A stretch of DNA of 5,371 nt from Paracoccaceae bacterium (GTDB lineage Bacteria > Pseudomonadota > Alphaproteobacteria > Rhodobacterales > Rhodobacteraceae): positions 1 through 5,371 of the forward strand of contig RGAJ01000148.1 of NCBI GenBank assembly GCA_009920225.1, given 5' to 3'. Within the stretch, counting starts at the first letter, position 1. The number at the start of each line of letters is the position of its first letter. Positions 1 to 3,840 of this stretch are shown piece after piece. The notes under the pieces were generated by a model. That model was not told the DNA's origin. It saw only the letters and a list, made by a program, of their open reading frames with translations, and did no database searches. The translations under genes were made by a program, and so were the position numbers.

Positions 1-416
1 CGATCCGCCTCGCCTGCCAACCATTCGGCGATGCGTTCGTATTCGGGGTCATATACGGGGGTGTACAAGATGCGATGGATGGTCGTTGCGGGCACGCCGC
101 GCATCCGCAATACGCTTGCCGCTTTGTTGGTCGGGGCCAAGATCGCCAAAGTGCGTTTTTGCTTTGAGCGTCTGCTTTCATAATCGCCGGAAATGATTTC
201 GACACCCGCATCGCGAAGCGCTTTGTACAATTCAGCCAAAAGCAACGTTTTGCCCGACCCCGCCTTGCCCATCAATGCCATAACTGCCGATTGGGCGTCG
301 CGTGGCGGGTATAACATACCGTCTTCGATATCGACGCCCGCGCCTTTCAAAACCTGTGTGACTTGGTCATAGGCTTCAGCCTGATCGGATGAAAATGTAA
401 CGGCGATTTGTGTCAT
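1..416 (-). CDS. RecD-like AAA ATPase / ATP-dependent DNA helicase, N-terminal part (runs off the left edge)
   Basis: I translated this gene by hand from the ATG at 416-414; 138 codons are visible and the rest lies beyond position 1. A Walker A motif, GKAGSGKT, sits at about residues 50-57 (GxxGSGKT P-loop). It is followed near residues 96-117 by APTNKAASVL and then ATTIHRIL, which matches helicase motif Ia of the RecD/RecD2 superfamily 1B group (APTxKAA...TIHR). The family uses ATP hydrolysis to unwind DNA in the cytoplasm; the exact role of this member is unknown. The N-terminus MTQIAVTFSSDQAEAYD is plausible for the family. No Shine-Dalgarno sequence precedes the start; instead an 8-bp inverted repeat reaches into the ATG. 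The start lies 42 nt after the luxI stop, in the same orientation, so co-transcription with luxR-luxI is possible. The helicase class is fairly certain; the subfamily is inference. Confidence 0.85.
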   Translation of the reverse strand, partial: MTQIAVTFSSDQAEAYDQVTQVLKGAGVDIEDGMLYPPRDAQSAVMALMGKAGSGKTLLLAELYKALRDAGVEIISGDYESRRSKQKRTLAILAPTNKAASVLRMRGVPATTIHRILYTPVYDPEYERIAEWLAGEAD

Positions 417-436
417 GGCGCGACACTATCGCGCCA
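416..436 (-). repeat. perfect inverted repeat (hairpin) overlapping the helicase start codon
   Basis: TGGCGCGA (416-423) and TCGCGCCA (429-436) are perfect 8-bp complementary arms with a 5-nt spacer. In minus-strand RNA this is a GC-rich stem lying between luxI and the helicase gene, and its 3' arm includes the A of the helicase AUG. No T-tract follows, so it does not look like an intrinsic terminator. It may limit helicase translation on a luxI read-through message, or act as a DNA operator. The dyad is directly visible; its function is inference. Confidence 0.6.
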
Positions 437-458
437 ATTCAAAAAGCACCAGAGAAGA

Positions 459-1091
459 CTAACCGACTTGGGCCAAACGTTGGTCCGGTCCAAAGGCCAG
501 ATCAAACCATTGTCGCGATTGCAGCGGGGATATTCCCGCAATTTTGGCGACACGCTGCCGCAATTCATCGGTAAAGGACCACGTGCCAACGCCGATGAAA
601 TCCTTGCCCTCACCCGTCTGCCCCAAAATCTTGGGCTGTGCGCCAATCATGCGGTAAATTCGGATCATACGTTGATCGAACACCCCCACGCATTGTTTCA
701 CCCCAAACCCCACCATCACCTCGCCGCCAGCGAGCATCAAAGCATTCGCCGTCAAACGCGTGGCATGACGTGCCAAACAAAATCGTGTGCATTCCCAGAT
801 CAGAGGGCTATTTATAAGATCACCATTCATCAGCTCGGCAAAATGTTCATTCACCATACAGCGCCCCGATGTTGGCAGTAATCGCATCGACCCGCTGTGG
901 GTGCCTTGCCGGGTTTCCCAAATCACATAGAGGGGGTTGAGATCATCATATTCATCCCGCTCAAACCCGTTTTCATCGACACTGACATCCCAATTCAATC
1001 TGGTTTTAAATTGATCTGCGCGGTCGCGAAACATTGTGTCCCGCAATTGGGGGAATTCATCTAATTGATCGGCAAAAAGATAACGTAGCAT
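459..1091 (-). CDS. luxI: acyl-homoserine lactone synthase (LuxI family)
   Basis: This 210-residue protein belongs to the autoinducer synthase family, which makes N-acyl-homoserine lactones from S-adenosylmethionine and acyl-ACP (or acyl-CoA) in the cytoplasm. The family's invariant residues are all present: R24, F28, W34, D46 and D49 (in ERDEYD), R70 (in GSMRLLPT), E100 and R103 (in WECTRF). The length is normal for the family (about 190-230). The later motif VGVFDQRMIRIYR is the acyl-chain side of the fold; the position where many 3-oxo-AHL producers carry Thr appears to be Gly136, so an unsubstituted or 3-hydroxy product is possible, though the alignment is by eye. The ATG at 1091-1089 is supported by AAAGGA at 1100-1105 on the minus strand. 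The gene lies 86 nt downstream of luxR in the same orientation and ends with TAG. The family assignment is very secure; the signal structure is not. Confidence 0.96.
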   Translation of the reverse strand: MLRYLFADQLDEFPQLRDTMFRDRADQFKTRLNWDVSVDENGFERDEYDDLNPLYVIWETRQGTHSGSMRLLPTSGRCMVNEHFAELMNGDLINSPLIWECTRFCLARHATRLTANALMLAGGEVMVGFGVKQCVGVFDQRMIRIYRMIGAQPKILGQTGEGKDFIGVGTWSFTDELRQRVAKIAGISPLQSRQWFDLAFGPDQRLAQVG

Positions 1092-1105
1092 GGGTGGGAT
1101 CCTTT
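1092..1105 (-). promoter_or_regulatory. luxI ribosome binding site
   Basis: On the minus strand AAAGGAT precedes the luxI ATG with about 9 nt between the GG and the start codon. This is the clearest Shine-Dalgarno among the lux genes here and fixes the luxI start. Confidence 0.7.
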
Positions 1106-1130
1106 ATTTTCGGGTTCCCAACGCTATCTT

Positions 1131-1170
1131 AAAAAGATTTAATTTCTGACGAGCACAACGTCAGAAATTA
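1131..1170 (-). terminator. luxR-luxI intergenic dyad: possible intrinsic terminator/attenuator or LuxR operator
   Basis: TAATTTCTGACG (1140-1151) and CGTCAGAAATTA (1159-1170) form perfect 12-bp arms around a 7-nt loop. On the minus strand the dyad lies 7 nt after the luxR stop and is followed by ATC and then five Ts (1131-1135), which resembles an intrinsic terminator, though the stem is AT-rich. Its centre (about 1155) is 64 nt upstream of the luxI ATG, where a lux-box operator for autoinduction would also sit. The loop and spacing differ from the classical 20-bp lux box. The symmetry is certain; the choice between roles is open. Confidence 0.5.
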
Positions 1171-1177
1171 TTTAAAA

Positions 1178-1921
1178 TTAGACGATTATCATGCCTGATG
1201 TGATCGCACAGGCAACCGCATGTACGGTATTCATCGCCCCTAATTTGTGACGCGCACCTTCGATATAGGCACGCAATGTATGTTCTGAAATGGACATGGT
1301 TTGCGCGACCTGAGCGCGGTTATAGCCCAACGCCAAAAGCGTCAACGCTTCGTTTTCGCGCGGTGAAAGATGCGCGCGCGGATCCGACATTCGGTCGCCT
1401 TCTATTTCCAGAACTTTTTTATTGAAATAATGGGCTAACAAAATCAGATTGCGCCGATTGTCTGTAATAAAGGCGGCCCATTCGTCATCGCTGCAATTAT
1501 GGCTCACCGAAAATAATGCATATTGGCCTTGGGGGCCGCGGATCGGAATGGACAAGCCTTGGTTGCCAACACCATATTCGATTGCATCTGATAAAAATTG
1601 TCGTGCCGCTTTGGGGGTCCAATCCAGATTTTTCCAATCCACCGGATGAAAGTGATGCGCACATCCAAGGATCACCGGATCAATCCGCAGATACCCTTTG
1701 TCCAAATAACGCTGCACCCAGTCGGGCGAATAGGTTCCAACCCCCAGTTTCGCACCCTTTGCGTTCACCCAATGATACACCATATGATCCACGCAGAACC
1801 CATCGCGCAGATCACGAATAATCGGATCCAGATCAGATAATGCGTTTGCTTTGTCCAAGCGTGTAAAGATCAAGTCGATCTGATTTATCTTGTTCAGCTG
1901 CGTCAAAGGTGCATCTTTCAT
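1178..1921 (-). CDS. luxR: LuxR-family quorum-sensing transcriptional regulator
   Basis: This 247-residue protein has the two-domain LuxR layout. The N-terminal autoinducer-binding domain (about residues 20-165) carries the conserved W68, Y72, D81, P82 and W96, with a G at 122 in NQGLSIPIRG; the first five match the TraR W57/Y61/D70/P71/W85 series at a constant offset of 11. The C-terminal helix-turn-helix (about 185-245) begins LSPRE and carries E189, L193 and G199, matching TraR E178/L182/G188. It should bind the AHL made by the adjacent luxI and control target promoters. The ATG at 1921-1919 is the furthest upstream start possible because an in-frame TGA directly precedes it. No Shine-Dalgarno is visible, and the first 89 nt overlap the upstream small ORF, so translation may be coupled to that ORF. 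The stop is TAA at 1178. Confidence 0.95.
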   Translation of the reverse strand: MKDAPLTQLNKINQIDLIFTRLDKANALSDLDPIIRDLRDGFCVDHMVYHWVNAKGAKLGVGTYSPDWVQRYLDKGYLRIDPVILGCAHHFHPVDWKNLDWTPKAARQFLSDAIEYGVGNQGLSIPIRGPQGQYALFSVSHNCSDDEWAAFITDNRRNLILLAHYFNKKVLEIEGDRMSDPRAHLSPRENEALTLLALGYNRAQVAQTMSISEHTLRAYIEGARHKLGAMNTVHAVACAITSGMIIV

Positions 1922-2051
1922 TCACAGACGCAATTTCAATCGCCGCAACCATTTGCGTGTCTTCAAGCTGCGCCGCAAGGGTCAACAGATCGTTTTCACG
2001 CGAAAAAGTCCGAAGGTCGGTCAATACGTCCAAGATCCAGTCATGTTTCAT
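1833..2051 (-). CDS. small protein of unknown function, upstream of and overlapping luxR
   Basis: I do not recognise a named family. From the ATG at 2051-2049 this encodes 72 residues beginning MKHDWILDVLTDLRTF, an amphipathic, probably helical protein with no signal peptide or membrane segment. Residues 1-43 (to about IEIAS) look like ordinary globular protein and resemble, from memory only, small Rhodobacterales proteins seen near luxR genes. The last 29 residues are charged and are encoded entirely in DNA that also codes for luxR in another frame (89-nt overlap). TTG (2069) and ATG (2063) are alternative starts; ATG 2051 is preferred because a weak purine-rich stretch (AAGATGAGAC) precedes it and because the TTG falls in the CtrA-type box. 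A one-base slip near 1922-1930 would instead end this protein at the TGA touching the luxR ATG, so the tail may be an artefact or a recent extension. Confidence 0.6.
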   Translation of the reverse strand: MKHDWILDVLTDLRTFSRENDLLTLAAQLEDTQMVAAIEIASVNERCTFDAAEQDKSDRLDLYTLGQSKRII

Positions 2052-2068
2052 GATCAGTCTCATCTTCA

Positions 2069-2087
2069 ATGGTTAACAAATCGTTAA
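2069..2087 (-). promoter_or_regulatory. CtrA-type binding box ahead of the small ORF/luxR/luxI genes
   Basis: The minus strand reads TTAA (2087-2084), seven bases CGATTTG, then TTAACCAT (2076-2069). This fits the alphaproteobacterial CtrA consensus TTAA-N7-TTAAC and also contains the TTAACCAT half-site described for Rhodobacterales. It ends 17 nt before the ATG of the small ORF. Depending on the true transcription start, bound CtrA would activate a promoter reading into luxR or repress one starting near 2085. The motif match is seen directly; binding is inference. Confidence 0.6.
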
Positions 2088-2119
2088 TACAATCATAGCG
2101 CGAAACGCATAATTAACGA
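2081..2119 (-). promoter_or_regulatory. candidate promoter and flanking dyad for the small ORF/luxR unit
   Basis: The minus strand has TATGAT (2097-2092), five of six bases of the sigma-70 -10 consensus, but no convincing -35 at 16-18 nt. Perfect 8-bp inverted arms, TCGTTAAT (2081-2088) and ATTAACGA (2112-2119), flank it with a 23-nt spacer. The left arm shares its TTAA with the CtrA-type box. This is the only plausible promoter region upstream of luxR. Confidence 0.35.
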
Positions 2120-2188
2120 AATTCGCTTTTTCCAACCCCCCAAAAATGCTTGGGCACTGTTTTGCAACCCTTTGAAAACGCTCATCAC

Positions 2189-2210
2189 GCCCTTTCTCAT
2201 GCAAAAGGGC
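2189..2210. repeat. secondary hairpin sharing bases with the ccr terminator
   Basis: GCCCTTT (2189-2195) and AAAGGGC (2204-2210) are perfect 7-bp arms with an 8-nt loop. The GGGC at 2207-2210 is also part of the base of the ccr terminator stem, so the two structures exclude each other. No T-tract follows on the minus strand. Confidence 0.45.
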
Positions 2211-2238
2211 ACCGAATCAACCGTGTGATTCGATGCCC
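2203..2238 (-). terminator. intrinsic terminator of ccr
   Basis: Downstream of the ccr stop the minus-strand RNA can fold GGGCATCGAATCA (2238-2226) against TGATTCGGTGCCC (2219-2207), a 13-position stem with a 6-nt loop, followed at once by TTTT (2206-2203). The one mismatch on the plus strand (C2212/A2233) becomes a G-U wobble in the minus-strand RNA, which favours this orientation. It lies 21 nt after the ccr stop and should separate ccr transcription from the lux genes. Confidence 0.8.
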
Positions 2239-2259
2239 AGCGTTCTATTGGTGTCGCTA

Positions 2260-3540
2260 TTAGCCTTCTAACGCGTCCTCAAATGTGCGCAGACCGGTGC
2301 GTGGCGATTGCACCAACACCGCCATGTTCCCAGGTTTGTGTTGGTTGCGCAGCATTTTCATATGCGCTTGGGGGATTTCATCCCAAGGGAAGACTTCGGA
2401 CATGCACGGATCCAAGCGGCGCTCGACCATCAATTTATTGGCGGCAGAGGCCTGTTTCAGATGGGCGAAATGGCTGCCTTGAATACGTTTTTGGTGCATC
2501 CAAAGATACCGCACATCGAATGTACAGTTAAACCCAGTGGTGCCCGCACAGATCACAACCATGCCACCTTTTTTGCACACAAACGTGGACACGGGGAACG
2601 TTGCCTCGCCCGGATGTTCGAAAACGATGTCCACATTGTTGCCTTTGCCTGTGATGTCCCAAATCGCTTTGCCGAATTTGCGCACCTCTTTGAACCATTC
2701 TGCATATTCAGGCGTATTCACGGTTGGCAATTGGCCCCAACATTTGAAATCTTTGCGGTTGATCACGCCCTTTGCGCCCAAGCCCATAACAAAGTCGCGC
2801 TTATCTTCTTCTGAGATCACGCCAATCGCGTTGGCCCCCGCGGCATTGATCAATTGGATGGCATAAGATCCCAAACCACCTGACGCGCCCCAAACCAAAA
2901 CATTTTGGCCAGGCTTCAGTTCATGCGGGTGATGACCGAATAACATCCGGTAGGCCGTTGCAAGCGTCAGGGTATAACACGCGCTTTCTTCCCATGTCAG
3001 ATGTTTTGGGCGCGGCATCAATTGCTGTGCTTGCACGTTGGTAAACTGCGCGAATGACCCATCCGGTGTCTCATACCCCCAAATGCGTTGGCTGGTCGAA
3101 AACATAGGATCGCCGCCGTTACATTCTTCGTCGTCACCGTCATCTTGGTTGCAGTGAATAACAACTTCGTCGCCGACTTTCCAACGGGTAACCTTGTCAC
3201 CAACGGCCCAAACAATGCCAGAGGCATCCGACCCTGCAATGTGATAATCCGCACCGTGTCCGTCAAACGGGCTGATTGGAATGCCAAGGCCTGCCCAGAT
3301 CCCGTTATAGTTAACGCCAGCCGCCATCACCAAAACCAACACTTCTTGGCTGTCTAGGGTTGGGGTGTCGACCACTTCGACTTGGAACGATTTATCAGGC
3401 TCACCGTGGCGTTCGCGGCGAATGGTCCACGCATACATCTGTTTTGGAACAAACCCCAAGGGCGGCATTTCCCCAATTTCATATAGGTCTTTTTCGGGCG
3501 CGTCATAATGCGCGATATTTGTATTAGCGTCCAAGGCCAT
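2260..3540 (-). CDS. ccr: crotonyl-CoA carboxylase/reductase
   Basis: This 426-residue protein is a zinc-independent medium-chain dehydrogenase/reductase that converts crotonyl-CoA, CO2 and NADPH to (2S)-ethylmalonyl-CoA, the signature step of the ethylmalonyl-CoA pathway. The sequence closely follows Rhodobacter Ccr as I remember it, including the start MALD...YDAP and the segments AGVNYNGIWAGLG, HCNQDDGDDEECNGGDP and GSHFAHLKQ. The nucleotide-binding loop is GASGGLG at about 218-224. Probable CO2/active-site residues are N79 (NYN), E157 (WGYE) and H357 (GSHF), by analogy to N81, E171 and H365 of Kitasatospora Ccr. The ATG at 3540 is chosen because GGAGAGG sits 3 nt before it and the family begins there; an extension to TTG 3591 would add 17 residues across the ribosome binding site. 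It is intact, ends TAG at 2260, has its own terminator, and is divergent from ecm. Confidence 0.97.
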   Translation of the reverse strand: MALDANTNIAHYDAPEKDLYEIGEMPPLGFVPKQMYAWTIRRERHGEPDKSFQVEVVDTPTLDSQEVLVLVMAAGVNYNGIWAGLGIPISPFDGHGADYHIAGSDASGIVWAVGDKVTRWKVGDEVVIHCNQDDGDDEECNGGDPMFSTSQRIWGYETPDGSFAQFTNVQAQQLMPRPKHLTWEESACYTLTLATAYRMLFGHHPHELKPGQNVLVWGASGGLGSYAIQLINAAGANAIGVISEEDKRDFVMGLGAKGVINRKDFKCWGQLPTVNTPEYAEWFKEVRKFGKAIWDITGKGNNVDIVFEHPGEATFPVSTFVCKKGGMVVICAGTTGFNCTFDVRYLWMHQKRIQGSHFAHLKQASAANKLMVERRLDPCMSEVFPWDEIPQAHMKMLRNQHKPGNMAVLVQSPRTGLRTFEDALEG

Positions 3541-3550
3541 CGTCCTCTCC
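3541..3550 (-). promoter_or_regulatory. ccr ribosome binding site
   Basis: GGAGAGG (3550-3544, minus strand) lies 3 nt from the ATG, with GGAG 6 nt from it. It decides the start of ccr in favour of ATG 3540 over the upstream TTG and ATG codons in frame. Confidence 0.8.
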
Positions 3551-3644
3551 ATTCTCAAATTGCCGCGATGCAGAATCGCTCTCTGATCCAAGAGATATTA
3601 TCGGTCGCGCAATAATGCAACATTTTTGGATCATTTTTTGTAAT

Positions 3645-3673
3645 TTTATAACCGAGCAATTGCAGAAACTCAA
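3645..3673 (-). promoter_or_regulatory. candidate sigma-70 promoter of ccr with a palindrome in its spacer
   Basis: The minus strand reads TTGAGT (3673-3668), a 17-nt spacer, then TATAAA (3650-3645): four and five of six consensus bases at ideal spacing. This predicts an untranslated leader of roughly 95 nt. The perfect palindrome GCAATTGC (3656-3663) lies inside the spacer and could be a regulator site. The region is AT-rich, so chance matches are possible. Confidence 0.45.
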
Positions 3674-3773
3674 AAATTGACGGTGCGCCAGAAATTTTTA
3701 CAATACAAAACATAGGGTTATTCAATGTTTATCCAAAGATTCCATAGAAACCTATCTGCCGCAATGCAGCGAA

Positions 3774-3803
3774 TTGACAAGGTTATAAAGTTTCAAGTAT
3801 TAA
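3774..3803 (+). promoter_or_regulatory. candidate sigma-70 promoter of ecm
   Basis: A perfect -35 hexamer TTGACA (3774-3779) is followed after 18 nt by TATTAA (3798-3803), four of six bases of the -10 consensus. It predicts a short leader of about 30 nt before the ecm ATG. The remaining stretch between the two divergent promoters (about 3674-3773) is AT-rich; I see only a short CTGC/GCAG dyad at 3756-3769 in it. Confidence 0.5.
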
Positions 3804-3826
3804 TTTAAACAAGAAATAAAATTACC

Positions 3827-3840
3827 AAGGATGTTGCGAC
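3827..3840 (+). promoter_or_regulatory. ecm ribosome binding site
   Basis: AAGGA (3827-3831) lies 9 nt before the ATG at 3841 and supports that start. The ATG at 3831 is out of frame with the conserved protein. Confidence 0.7.

Noticed and set aside
408..881. Plus-strand ORF of 157 codons opposite luxI
   Set aside because: It lies antisense to a clearly conserved luxI, shows no recognisable family and has no supporting ribosome binding site.
3541..3591. Extension of ccr to an upstream TTG (17 extra residues)
   Set aside because: The extension crosses the strong GGAGAGG ribosome binding site, and the family begins at MALD.
3608..3620. TTGC-N4-TTGC direct repeat upstream of ccr as an ScfR/PccR site
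   Set aside because: The 8-nt period does not match the longer spacing I recall for that motif, so the match is too weak to call.
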